Shown in pieces: positions 21,736 to 33,687 of a DNA stretch of 64,000 nucleotides. The stretch comes from Litoditis marina (Eukaryota; Nematoda; Chromadorea; Rhabditida; Rhabditidae): contig OZ038438.1 of assembly GCA_964036275.1 (NCBI GenBank), positions 10,611,321 to 10,675,320 on the forward strand, in the 5' to 3' direction. Every line of letters starts with the position of its first letter. The stretch's first letter is position 1. Position numbers and translations under genes: made by a program. The notes under the pieces are model-generated. The model searched no databases and was not told the DNA's origin. It saw only the letters and a list, made by a program, of their open reading frames with translations.

Positions 21736-22879
21736 AGTTTTCAAATCGCGGTGCGGTATTTCCCCCGGTGCGGTAGGTGCGGTAATTAGTATAGGTCCCC
21801 TTCCCGTGAAGTAGGGGAACGTAAAATTTTGAATGCACAACGTTTGAGAAAAGCACTTTGCGCTAAACTACTCAACTATGTTAGTGCTAAAATAAATACG
21901 CTGTGGGTGATACGCCATTCACTTGTATATCGTTTATATTTCCTACATTCAATTGTTACAGAGTGAGGATGAAACTGTCTCCGATGAATTGGCCGAAGAG
22001 AGTGGGTCTGGGGACAACAACGAGGTTCTCCCCAAGGGATTTTGTGACGATGTGAGTCATAGGTGCGATACCCCGGTTCGCTAACCGGGGATTCTTTATC
22101 TTAACTTCTTTTTTTAGCGGACCTGGAAGAATCCTTATTGTGGAAATTATCACGAGGAGACCCATAACTTCCCTTTTTCTCTATTGGGGAGACTATACCT
22201 ATGCCGCCATGCGCGATTAGTGAGATGACTGAAGGGCACGGCTAGATAGTTGCGATGAACGGGTTCCCCTATTCTTCTTTGACAACATTAAACATGTTGG
22301 GCATTGTCTGAAACGAAAACATGTTTTTAATTCGTTTGTATGTTTCAGGTAGAAAGTGACGATGATGAGGGGTGGATCACAGAAGACAACATTGCCAATG
22401 CTCTGAAAAAAAGGGAGCTTTTGAGGTATTTTGAGTTGTCTCTCTTTCATTCTTCCCCTTCCGTCTTGCAGAGTTTTGCGTTGTTTTTCGGTTTGCAGTT
22501 GCAATTAAAATGATCAATTGAGTTCAGGTTAAGACTACTAATTGGCGATCCGGTTTGTTTCACCTCAAAGATTATTTGAGCGAAACTATTTACTCATTCA
22601 TGACAAAGAAAATCTCGGACTTTTCTACTTCATACGTATCTTCAGCAATGTCGTTTTCTTGGTCAGCAACAGAAGTATCACTCCATTGTTTCACAGGTTG
22701 AGGAGGGGATGGTCGTGGGCTGCTTGACCACAGATTTAGCCCTGCAAAATGTGTTGCTGAGCATGAATCTGGGTCTGGTATCGTTGACAGGATACCGAAT
22801 CAAGAAGCTCAAGTCTTTCCTGCTCAGGTATATGGATTTTTCGATGTTATACTTCATAAGTGTTATATTTGTTGTATAA

Positions 22880-23130
22880 TCAAACCACCCCCGGAATCCG
22901 GAATCGAAACAATTGGCAACCAGAAAAACTGATTCAGAAATAAAACTCATTAAAGTATATCTCATTCAAAAATAAATCTCATTAAGTACATGAACGTAGA
23001 GAAAAGCAAAAATCAACTTTCAACTTTTTAGGCATTTTATGAATTCCTGACTAAAAATGAGTTAACAAGTTTCAATTCTCAATGAGTTTTCCAGTAATGA
23101 GTTTTATTTCTGAATGAGTTTTCCTCCCTT
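22880..23130. mobile_element. Foldback repeat, CTCATT family, copy 1
   Basis: Left half has GGCAACCAGAAAAACTGATT and repeated AAACTCATTAAAG; right half has the inverse AATGAGTTTTATTTCTGAAT and GAATGAGTTTTCC. A second, diverged copy is at 25045-25290. Lies in an NOB1 intron. Confidence 0.55.
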
Positions 23131-23207
23131 TTCTGCCTTTCTCTCTCATAGGATGGTTTGTTGTGATTATGAGGGGGGAAGGATTTTTAGCTAATGTAGA
23201 CATACTC

Positions 23208-23371
23208 CAGTAAGGTCCGACTAAGCCACAAAAAAGGAGTCCGTTTTCAGACTGAAAAACGTGAAAGTTATTGTTTTTGCATCGAAAACAGACAAATTTT
23301 ATCGCTTTCGACGGAAAAGTAGCCCGTTTTTCGATTTTTCTGGCTACTCGAACTACCTTACTGTGGGTTTA
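23208..23371. mobile_element. Foldback repeat, CAGTAAGGT family
   Basis: Ends are CCAGTAAGGTCCGACTA and, inverted, TCGAACTACCTTACTGTGGG. The interior has AAAGTAGCCCGTTTTTCGA. Fragments with the same ends and interior occur at about 25670, 25990, 30080, 55150 and 56966, so this is a dispersed family. Confidence 0.6.
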
Positions 23372-24139
23372 GTTTAAATGTAGAATAGCCGGACCTGCCG
23401 GACAATCTTTTATAATCTATGTGATACAACATGCCACATAGGGGGTATCATTGTGTTTGATCGTGGTTGCCATGTACCCTGGCCAATGTTTTTCGAGAAA
23501 TCGATTTTTCATTCCAGATCTGGCACTGACTCATGCCCATTTTTTGCCCTTCTTGGTATATTGCGCTCATTTTAGAAGCCAAACTACATGAAATGCAATA
23601 AACGAGAGAAATTATCACTTTTGCAGGGGTATCGCGCCCGTTTTTAAGGTTACGCACGTTCATTTTAGTTGAACTGACATTGATCTATTTTACCTATGTT
23701 CCAGATGTCGCGCCTGCTACAACACCACAACTCCACAACCAATATGGAGAAGGAGTTCTGTCCGTCATGCGGCAACAAGATGTTGCACAAGGTGACTCTA
23801 AGTTTGACGGTTTTGTTTTATATACGTTCATAAAATATGTTCCACTAAGTTGAGAAGAAAATGTATACATTACATACATAATATGTAAAAAAAAAATTGA
23901 GTTCGAGGTTTCATGGTGCGGACTTGTCCTTCGTGTTTGTTAGTTTTATGTGAAATGAAATTGGGGTGGATGGACATGCACATGTTTCACTCGGGACGTT
24001 CAGTTCACCACATTTAAGTCCTAATGAGTAATGAAGGTTCACCCGGGGTGTTATTATTCACCATATGTACAGTTTTTGTGATCTGTATAATAGAACATGC
24101 TGAAAACGGTATCATTGTTATTGGGCCAATTCCACAAGG

Positions 24140-24330
24140 AACCCGGTATTTCGTTAACCCTACCAGGTAACCTTAACCGGGTTACCTGGTTAACCCTTTT
24201 GTTAACCACTTGTTAACCCTCTTTTACAATGTCTTTTGGGGCAAATTTAGGGTTACCAAGTGGTTAACAAAAGGGTTAACCAGGTAACCCGGTTAATGGT
24301 TAACGGCTAGGGTTAACGAAATACCGGGTT
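24140..24330. mobile_element. 191-bp foldback element, GGTTAAC family, copy 1
   Basis: Perfect 21-bp terminal inverted repeats beginning AACCCGGTATTTCGTTAAC at the left and ending GTTAACGAAATACCGGGTT at the right, with further inverted pairs of AACCCTTTTGTTAACCA inside. It can fold almost end to end. No coding capacity. Lies in the NOB1 intron before the exon at 24419. Confidence 0.8.
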
Positions 24331-25044
24331 AAATAAAGAATTCGCCTTGTCATTGCTCGTATTTAACTATTTACCAGTGTTGATAGAAATGTTCTCGCCG
24401 AGATTATCGATTATTTAGTGTGCGGTGTCAGTGGACGGGGAGCAGGTGCTGCACATCAATTGGAACCGACTGGCCAACAAGAGAGGTCTCAAGCACTCAC
24501 TTGGGGCACCGAAAGGAGGCGTGAGTCCCAATCCATCACTCTTTCAACGGGTCGACTGGTTTTATAGATACTCTTTCAACTTTGAACCAAGTCTCACCAC
24601 GAATGGAACTTGTGCGAGTGTGAATGTCGTAGCAGACCGAAACGAATGGTAAGCACTTCCACTGGGTATTTGGGATTTCTGTATGACAAGTGACTAGCTA
24701 AGAAAAGAAGAAGAAAAAGAGGGCTTTCGTCTGAAACATGTCAAACTTCATGGTTGTGAGTCCAAAATAGACAACGTTCTACGGAATCTGAGCTTATTAT
24801 TCGATCGTTGTTCATTGTATTTGTTTGGTTCAGATGAACGAGCAACTGTTCGAGGACCAGCGGATGCCGCAGAATAGAATGGCTAAGCAGAAGTCGGATC
24901 CACTGGCCGATGGGCCCTTCGCCCTCCATGACATCACTTCCAGGTTGGCTAACTAACTATATATAAGCTACATAATAATAATAATAATAATATTAACATA
25001 AAGTCCATTTGTATAGGATTGGTGATAAGAACCGGGGAACCGGA

Positions 25045-25290
25045 AACCTACAAGCATGTACATTTTTGCTGAAATTAGAAAATGGCAACCAGAATAAGTC
25101 ATTCAAAATTAAAAGTCATTAAAGTAAAAGTCATTTGAAAGTGAAAGTCATTAAGTACAGAAACAGTTGAGAATCAGAAATAAAGTTACCAAAATTTTTC
25201 GTAAGTTTTCTTATTTTTCAAATCCTGACTAAAAGTGAATTAATGACTTTTACTTTTTAATGACTATTACTGTAATGACTTTCAATTCCT
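25045..25290. mobile_element. Foldback repeat, CTCATT family, copy 2
   Basis: Related to 22880-23130: ATGGCAACCAGAATAAGTCA, several AAAGTCATTAAAG on the left, and TTAATGACTTTTAC on the right. The repeated word is GTCATT instead of CTCATT. Confidence 0.5.
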
Positions 25291-25825
25291 TACATATTGT
25301 AATGAGAACGGTGGATATTGATTGATTGTTGTGAATAAAGTGACCAAACGGATGAAATAGGCCGTACACAAATTTATTTATTTTATTCTAAGTGGAAGCT
25401 AGCTGAGGACGCTCCTTTTAATACACGAGTGTGGGGATATCCCAGAATTACTGGGTCTGCTGCGTAGACTTAGATCACATATGTTGGCAGGCTTTATGTG
25501 GCTATGTCCTTACATTAACCAGAGATGAAAGAGTTGGTTAGGTATAATAAGTTAGATATCCCCCACGGAAAATGGATTTGTTCAGAAATACTATCTGGTT
25601 CGATTCCCATTTTCCCGATTAACATAATACACATAATATTCTAGTTTCAGTCTAGTTTCGAAAAAAAGTTCCAGCATACACCAGTAAGGTTCGATCACTC
25701 GACAAAATGGAGTTAGTTTTTGGATTCAGAGTTCAGAGATGTGGAAAATGATTTATTTCCATCGGCGATAGACACATGTGTTTCTTGTATGGCCTTGATT
25801 TTGGTGAATGTTAATTTTCTTCCAG

Positions 25826-26993
25826 GTTCGGTTTCCCTATGCCCTCACCTCGAACCCCTTCAACCACCGTCCTCGACTAAAAGAAGTGTCTCCAGGAGAG
25901 ACCGATGGAATATGGTTGGTTTATCATTATATATTATGTTTTATTCCATGTCTATCGAAATTGGAATCCCTGGTTATATGATATAAGCATCGACCAGTAA
26001 GGTCCAACTATAACTATTTGAAAAAGTAGTCCGTCATTTTCTATGAAGAACTGTAAAAATCCACGTATGTACGGGATTAGTTGGTACCTTGTGTGTATAA
26101 GTGTAGTTTGTGGTGGTTCAGTAGTTTTGTATCAAGTTTATTGCTTCCAATATACAATAGTTGTGAGGTCAACTGACGCCTGCCCGGGAGGGTCGTACAG
26201 TCCAAGAACGGTGAGAGGGGAACTCTGCCCGCATAGAGGCGGGGCATAGGAATCATACAAAAAATGAGGAAAATAACGAACGATAAAAGGTCGTGACCAC
26301 GACAACGTACTTCAGTCCAAAACGTGCAATTTTGATTATTCCATAACATTGTTCGGCTGTTCGTGACTTTGTATCATGCGCGACGCTAGCTTGTAGCCTA
26401 GTCCAGTCATTTTGCAGTGTAGCAAATCAGTTTATAAGTTATTCATGAATAATTATTTTGAACATTATTGTCCTAATTATTTCAGTCGTTCGTCTCCGCT
26501 GCTACAGGCCATTTTTATATGGTTTGCCCAGTTGTCTATGGATGATATGACCATGCAGTCTTCAAAGTCTATGGTGAGATTTTTATTTATATTTATCACG
26601 ATTTATAGATTTACGTATTGTGTCCCGAACAAATTTAGATATTGAAAACCAAGGTGCATTCCAGTCTATTATTGATTTTCAGAGTTTCTTTATATACAAC
26701 ACGTTTCCAGCTCTTTATAGAATGTCAAAATGATTAAAAACCATTCCAAGTTGAGTTGTTAACCTCAAATTGTCAATTCAGTTTTTTATTGGTGTACGAG
26801 AACGAGAGTACTTGAATATTACATAGATATAGAGTATGATGTCTGCTAGGGAGACCTATAACTATCATGAACATTGATTTTTATGAATTTTCATTTCCTT
26901 CCAGGCTTCTATTTCTCTCATCGCCTTCTTACTAAGACCCAGATGCCCAGATCCCTGGCAGGAGCTGTTACCGCAAGAGGCCGAAGAAATATG
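25826..26993 (+). other. Repeated exon-like segments
   Basis: Three segments bounded by TTCCAG or TTTCAG and ATG|GT donors: 25826-25914 (89 nt), 26486-26573 (88 nt) and 26905-26993 (89 nt). The first and third share their 3' ends and the following intron start (ATATGGTTGGTT then ATCATTAT), so they are duplicates. Each has one open frame (VRFPYALTSNPFNHRPRLKE; SPLLQAIFIWFAQLSMDD; ASISLIAFLLRPRCPDPWQE), but the frames are not alike in protein sequence, arguing for a duplicated exon under no strong constraint. A weaker relative is at about 28067-28144. No product can be named. Confidence 0.25.
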
Positions 26994-26999
26994 GTTGGT

Positions 27000-29534
27000 T
27001 AATCATTATCTTGTCACCAACACCAACCTAAAGTACGCCCTCGCGGGACGTGAGAATACTAACATTCATGCTCATAAGAAAAAGAGCTCTTGTGACATAC
27101 GTGAGGTGATGGTATTCTCCACATGAAATGATTGGAAATTATGTGTTTAATCAGTGTATGGGACTCGCGTTATACGTAAACGATAACTACTTCCTACCGT
27201 CTCAAGGATAACTATCGCCCCTATATATGTTAAACAGAACTATGACACCCATTAAGAAGAGCTCCCGATCTCGAGATACGCACTCGCTTCATATCACAAT
27301 TGCGTACCAGTTTGCACCGTTCTCTTCATTGCAAGTACAACTCACTGATGGGGTCTGCTCTAAATGAGTGTGTAGATAAAATGGTTCAATGGTTGCTCTA
27401 AATAAGTGTGTAGGTAAAATATTTCATTGGTTCTGATCAACTGTATGCCTCTGGGTGTAGGTCTCTTGGTGCCTTGAGCAGATTCTGCTGACTTTTTCTT
27501 GATAGAACTGAAGCAGAAATTGGGCAGCTCCTTTCTTGAGATACAACAGAAAATGGGGGTGATTTGCGGGAATTTGTGACTCGATTGTGACCAGCTTGAA
27601 TTCCTAGCAATGTGATTGAGTAACTAGCAAATATAAGCTCATGCATTCCGCCCGTGGGACGCCTCTTAAAATCTCCAAATTTAGTAATAATTAATAATCA
27701 TAGCATGTGAACGTTTTCTGATATACGTTCATTGCTCTTTCTTTATGGTAAACTGCTCTTTCAAATCAGTTTAACTAACAATCTCGATGATCATTTTATC
27801 AGTGACCATTTCCCGTCTTCCCCGTCTTCAAAATGGTGCCTCACTTGTAGAAATGAAAATGTTTCCACTTTTTGGCGTTCAGTAACTTATGCTTTCTAAG
27901 TGGCTGATTTCAAACTTCAAGGAGTTACCGCCTGCGCTAATTTGTCTGTCATGCACTACCCATCCTTACCCTGGGTGCCATCCTGCTGGTCGTCGTTCGA
28001 ATATAATTGACCTTATTATTGGGTGGGGTGAAAATTCATGAAACTTTTTGCTACGAACGTCGGCAGCAACAATATGAACGGTTTCATGTCGATTGCCCCC
28101 CTCGACTGGAAGAGGTCAATTCACACCAGACAACCAGTAGAATGGTACCCGGGGTAGGTAAGCGGTATGTCTTTGAATGGCGGCACGCGTTTGATTATGT
28201 TCTGCGCATCCCTAATTGGCATACTATCTAACAGGGAGCGGAATTTGAAAATGAGAGTTAGCTTACTAGTTACACTGTAATTCTCAAAGTAAACGAAAAC
28301 TTGTAGTGAATATATCATTTCAAAGCATAGGGACTCAGGAAAACTATCACACGTTCTGTAGATTCTGTAGTTTTTTTCTTGTGTTGTGTTTGTGTAAATG
28401 AGGGTAAGCTCATATAAAGTGATACAAACTGGGAGAATAAGAAAAAAGTAAAAGAGTATAAAAAGTGGTACGTTTTGCCTCTACTCCAAACTTAATCGAA
28501 TGCAGTGTCCCGGATGGAGCAAAACTTTCAGTAAATAACTAATCCTACCACCACACTTCGAAGGAACTTCATCAGGGTTATGAATAGAGCCGAAGGTTTG
28601 CAACTTAACAGTGAATAGTTACATTTAAGAAATAGAAGAGTCCTGACGCTAGTCAAAAATGCTAGGTAAGCTTTCATATAATCCGTTTCTATTTTCTATT
28701 CTACATGACTTACATAACTAACTCGTGCTCATAGTTTCCGTTTGAAAAAATGGAAAAAAGACAGAGCGATAAGGTTGTGAGAAAGTGTTCTGTAGAGTCT
28801 GTATCAATGCCACAGTTGATTTTATTTTGTTTAACCTGAGGTGTGAATTCGGAGCCAACTCCGTACGACACCCCACTTCAGCAGGTCATATAACGGGCGC
28901 GAAACTATTGTAAATCAAAAACTACGATAGAACGTAGTCAAGAACATTCCAAAATTGTGCATCTTTCGTTGGTTTCCCTAAATTTCAGAGGGGTTCCAAC
29001 CTGGAATGTTGATTTCACATGAAGTTCATCAATTGTTTGAGCGAGTAAGCAAGTGTAGTTCAAGATAAACTACAGTTGCAACCCCAACCAGTATACTTGT
29101 TCGGACAACATAGCTTTCTGTTCTAGGTATTACATTGTTAGCAGCGTAGATTTTTTAGTGGATCACTCATATCTAAATCAACTACAACGAACACCAATAA
29201 CGCTTAGTCAGTAGTGGTCTCACCAAAGTTTTGTAAACGTTCAACCGTCGTAGTAGTCTATGTGGTGGGTCAGTAACCGCGACCTTCTTGAACGGTTTTT
29301 AGATTGAACATGTGCACACTTAGTTTCGTCTCATTGACTTCAGTTTGATATAGGTCGGTTGATGTAGGACTAGCACAAAAATATCCTATAATGTTTGTAT
29401 GCGTTGCTCTTTCATGATGATCAGCAACTAAATTTTCAGTGATGATAAACATAAGCGGCTTGATTTTGTTTATTCGTGAAGAAAAGTGTGCGATAATCCA
29501 TAAGACTTACCACAAACATAAAAAGATATACATC
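27000..29534. other. Stretch without a supported gene
   Basis: No splice-consistent coding exons, tRNA or tandem repeats. Short open frames (for example 28007-28231) are not bordered by convincing splice sites apart from the fragment at 28067-28144 described above. Confidence 0.4.
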
Positions 29535-29673
29535 AACCAGGTTACTTGGTTAACCCTTTTGTTAACCACTTATTAACCCCTAATTTCCCCCAAAAGACAT
29601 TGTAAAAAAAGGTATTAACAAAAGGGTTAACCAGTTAACCCGGGTAAGGTTTCCTGATAGGGTTAACGAAATA
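29535..29673. mobile_element. Foldback element, GGTTAAC family, copy 2 (cut by gap)
   Basis: Shares GGTTAACCCTTTTGTTAACC, the centre with AAAAGACATTGTAA, and the right end GGGTTAACGAAATA with the element at 24140-24330. The right terminus is lost in the assembly gap that starts at 29674, so the gap probably results from this palindromic repeat. Confidence 0.7.
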
Positions 29674-29873
29674 NNNNNNNNNNNNNNNNNNNNNNNNNNN
29701 NNNNNNNNNNNNNNNNNNNNNNNNNNNNNNNNNNNNNNNNNNNNNNNNNNNNNNNNNNNNNNNNNNNNNNNNNNNNNNNNNNNNNNNNNNNNNNNNNNNN
29801 NNNNNNNNNNNNNNNNNNNNNNNNNNNNNNNNNNNNNNNNNNNNNNNNNNNNNNNNNNNNNNNNNNNNNNNNN
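29674..29873. other. Assembly gap (200 N)
   Basis: Exactly 200 N interrupting a foldback repeat. Confidence 0.99.
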
Positions 29874-31423
29874 TAACTTCGAGAATAACTTAATAGAGAG
29901 TTCCTAGGCAAAGTGAAAACATAATACGCTAGACAAACGCTATTTTGAATGAGATTTTTCTCGAAGTAACATAACTGTCATAGGTGGGATATGGGAGGTT
30001 CAAGAGATTGGATAAACTAACACACCCTCGCACCTATGACAATATAGTGCATGTACAAAATACATACCCAAGTGAAGTACAGCCAGAAAAAATCGAAAAA
30101 CGGGCTACTTTTTTGTGTCAAACTTTACTGGTGCATGACAACATGTTAGTATAGGTTGAGGAGAAAATGACTTTGTTCGATCGTTTCAGTGTTTTATCAG
30201 CCAAAAAACTGAAAATCTCAAGTATACGATTATTCTACTAGACTTTTGTTGTTTTCCCCTCCACCCCACAAAACCTTTTACAAATATGTGAATTATAAAC
30301 ATAACAACACCTTAATCCTCATACAGTCACACAGTTCCTAATCAGCGTCGCATGAGCATGACGAGAAGTTATCCGCCAGAAATCGACATTTTCTTGCCGT
30401 GCGTATCCACAAACGGAAAGATGAACGACGCCCAATCCTGAAAAAAACTAATTGACGCAGTGCAAAAACAGATTACTGTCCGAACGTCGTCATGCTAGCT
30501 ACATTGTACTTGGTATAAACCCGGCTAGTAGAAATAACCTGACGCTAATGCGCTAGTGAGATCCGGGAAATGAAATTATATGGCAAACAAGTGTCTCTGA
30601 GTAGAAAAGATATAAGATAAACGAATTTCAAGCGAGCGTAGACAATTTCACGCCAATAGTGACTTTTGCATTCGCTGACAATATTAAACTTGAAACATGA
30701 TCTAATTTTATGAATGACACGGTGTTCTCGATTAAATATTTAGCTCAAATTGTATTATCGGTTTTTAAACGATCAGCAGACGCTTAAACATGCGCGATAC
30801 GCGAAATGAGCCTCTTATCACACAAAATTGCAGTGGCCGTTATTCGAACAAGTAGTCACTTCACGTGGCCTACTTTGCTTTTGTGACATTGTTTTATGAT
30901 TGGAACAGCCCCAAAATAAAATAACATTCGCGACACATGATATGAAGAATAAAGGGAATAACTCACTTTTTTTATAAAATAGAAGTACTCCGCGATGGAG
31001 GCCAGTTCCACACATGCCACAGTACCCTGCAGAACACATAAATTACCACCAAATCGGTAAACAAGTGAAAAAAATAGACATATAAATAATAAAAAATCTA
31101 GAAAATAAAAGTCAAACGAATGAATTTGAAACCGCAGAGCGAGCTACTGTTGACGAGAAACGCGGCGCGGTCGCGTCGCGGCTGACGTTTTCAAATTTTG
31201 GACGGCCGCCAACCCAATGAGCTGCTGAAAATTTTCATTGTTATTATTATTTTACATTCTATTTTCAATATTTTCGATTCTATTGTTCATGAACGTCATT
31301 TAACCTTGTTGGTGTCATTTTCTTCTTGTGTATGTTATCATTCTCTGTCTTTTTGTATCGAATGATTCAGTTTTGTTCTAATTTTGGTATTTTTAGCTTT
31401 TTACATTTTATTTCATTTCAGGT
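29874..31423. other. Stretch without a supported gene
   Basis: AT-rich sequence. The only notable part is a GC-rich palindromic patch near 31160-31190 (CGCGGCGCGGTCGCGTCGCG) that recalls the palindromes of the left-hand block. A fragment near 30080-30130 resembles the CAGTAAGGT foldback family. Confidence 0.4.
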
Positions 31424-31909
31424 AAGGTTCTGTTCCGATATTATTCGTGTCAGTGGTCGGTTAGGGAGAACACTATTGGAAAACATGAGGTAAAGGAGCT
31501 TATGTTTCGTTTTAAGTCTTTTAAAAAAGCCTGATCGGTAAGTTTGGTGTATCGTGTTTTCTATTTTAACAGTTTTATGTAATTAGAATATTTTTCGAAG
31601 ATCAGCAGTTTTAATTCAACTTAGATTTGAACTGAACGAACTGGGAACACTTATTCTTAATCGACTCTCGTTGCTTTTTTGGTTTTTTGCAGCTCGAATA
31701 TCCCACTCAAACACAAAATTTGTGCTGTCAGCTAGCTGGAAGTTGCTGTTTGGTTCTACACTCTCCTCTAAATTGTTTTTTTTGCAGTTCGTTGTGCTCA
31801 ATGAATGCATCCACGCACGGCTCGAGAGGACGACATTCGACGTTCGAATTCTACGTGCCTCGGATATCACTATCTGGGCGAAATGGACAGGGATTGTCAA
31901 CTTGAGAAG
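31424..31909 (+). CDS. Possible two-exon gene fragment, unknown
   Basis: An exon after TTTCAG at 31423, ending before GTAAAG near 31491, is open in one frame (KVLFRYYSCQWSVRENTIGK). A second exon 31788-31909 after TTTTTTGCAG encodes FVVLNECIHARLERTTFDVR then ILRASDITIWAKWTG, and ends before GTTCTT. The phases are compatible (0 to 0). No start, stop or known domain was found; the alternating pattern could suit a beta-rich fold, but this is not evidence of a family. The gene would converge on the truncated eLRR gene on the opposite strand. Confidence 0.25.
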
Positions 31910-31984
31910 GTTCTTCATCTGATAATTTGAATTTATATTGCATGTGGTTTTTATAGTTTCCACCCGGCTGTCGGTTACACCCAC

Positions 31985-32062
31985 CTGGTCAAATATGAGG
32001 CGACTTTGTTACAATTGCATTCAGTTTGTGTGGACAACAAAGTCGCCTCACATATGCACCTT
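31985..32062. repeat. Imperfect palindrome AGGCGACTTTGTT
   Basis: AGGCGACTTTGTT and its exact inverse AACAAAGTCGCCT separated by about 25 nt, extended by CATATGAGG/CCTCACATATG-like flanks. Confidence 0.6.
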
Positions 32063-32644
32063 GTTATAATAGTATTTTTGAAAATGTGTCTTTTGGTCAC
32101 ACCCGTGCTTCAAAGTGGAAACGTGACCATGTCAAACTGATAATTTCAAACTATGTATATGTCAATTGGAACTTTAGACAGAATTTTCGGTTTAAATTGA
32201 AAATTGAGCCTTTTTTCCCGTCAATATGAGAACTGTGATTTACGAACCTCATTTAATGTAAAATCCGGATTCGGGGAGTATTTTTATGTGTCCGTAGTTT
32301 CTCGCTGTAATTTTTAGAGAACATTTAACTTTAGCCTCAATGAGAAATTTGCTTTATCCTCACGGCTAGAGCAAAATTACCAGTATTACCACTTGTTTTT
32401 TGGGAACCCTCTTTTTTCATCTTCTGTCTAGCTCGGTATTTCATTTATATTGTGGTACGGCGCTGAAACAGTCCCTACCCTTTCTAAAAGAAGTATACTA
32501 GCTCAATGTTTTACTATGTGGGGGTGTAGGGTTAACATGAAGTGATGCCGGAAATATTTTGTGGAGTTAAAGTTTTTATTGCGACCGTTTTTTAGTTTGT
32601 ATTTGTGTCGGAAATATCATGTAATATCAATTTTCACTTGTTTT

Positions 32645-32755
32645 TGGTCGCTGGCCCATTCTTGGATGATCCACATTTGGGTTGCCCCCGTGGTCCTCAT
32701 TCAAACTCGGGCTTTCTCCAAAGCCCAGTTCTGGATCATCCAGATGTGGTCGCGC
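32645..32755. repeat. Palindromic repeat with TGGATGATCCA
   Basis: Two copies of a TTGGATGATCCACAT / CTGGATCATCCAGAT core flanking GGGCTTTCTCCAAAGCCC, itself a hairpin. No coding potential. Confidence 0.5.
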
Positions 32756-32961
32756 ACCATATTTCCAAAATTGTGTGTATTTTGGGCAAGTACAGTTATA
32801 TGAATATTTCTGAAGCCTGTTTTTGTTTGCTTTTGTAGTTTCATGTCACCTGAGGCAAAGGTGATTGATCATACTTCTGAAAGTCCGAAAAATCGAGGTT
32901 TGAGCGTTTTCAGTAAATTTTTGCCATATTTTTATCTTGCGTCGTCTTATATGATACCTAC

Positions 32962-33592
32962 CTTGTTGCACGACAAATCTACGTCAATAAGTGTAGACAT
33001 ATTGATGAAAATGGGCTCCGTCAAGTTTCCGATTCTGTTACACTTCAAGTTGAGCACGTTCAATGCACGCATTCCCAACAGAGCCTCAACGGGCACCTGT
33101 AGAATATAGATTGTCTACAATATCGTAACGGAGGTATTCGCTCACGAGAACGAGAATGAATTGTTTTCTACTACGCACTGTAGTTCAATTAAAAGTATTC
33201 TACGGCATTTTCTTATAATCATCGCAAATGTAACATTCTGCCGAACTAATTATTATCATCTAGTATTGTCGATTCTGCCTGGGTAAACTAGACTCATTGA
33301 ATTTTCTGGAAAGTGCTGACAGTAACTTGTCGAACGGTGTGATTATAAAAAGATTATAAAACTAGTATGATTGTAAAAGCTCACCCGAGAAAGTCGATTT
33401 TCAGCTATAGATAGTTCCATGAGAACCTTCTCCAAACCGGCCAGAGCATCGGGATGGAGAGCTCTGATATGATTCTTGTCCAACACAAGCTTTTTTATTC
33501 TCAGATTTTTGAATGCGTGAGGACCAATCTGCAACCGTTGTTGATCAACATATTTCGCAATCATGCTAGTGAATATGTTGAATGTTATGTTG

Positions 33593-33687
<95 letters not shown>

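Larger units (their letters stand above)
21962..24943 (+). pseudogene. nob1-like: NOB1-type pre-18S rRNA endonuclease, C-terminal half only
   Basis: NOB1 cleaves the 3' end of 18S rRNA in cytoplasmic pre-40S particles using an N-terminal PIN domain. Six exons match the conserved C-terminal half: 21962-22051 (acidic linker), 22349-22425 (DDDEGWITEDNIANAL), 22697-22827 (VGCLTTDLALQNVLLSMNLG), 23705-23791 (zinc ribbon, RCRAC and FCPSCGNKMLHK), 24419-24520 (VLHINWNRLANKRGLKHSL and PKGG) and 24834-24943 (FEDQRMPQNRMAKQK, DITSR). Exons 2 and 4 are each exactly one base short of keeping frame: restoring one base at the A7 run near 22406 and one base around the CC before ATATGG at 23739 rejoins all phases. 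No PIN-domain exon was found upstream and no final basic exon downstream. Either this is a truncated pseudogene copy, or the consensus contains two single-base errors and the rest lies outside recognisable sequence. Because NOB1 is essential, another intact locus should exist if this one is broken. Confidence 0.75.

Noticed and set aside
31616..31984. 122-codon minus-strand frame
   Set aside because: It lies antisense to better-supported splice-bounded plus-strand exons and has no motif or splice context.
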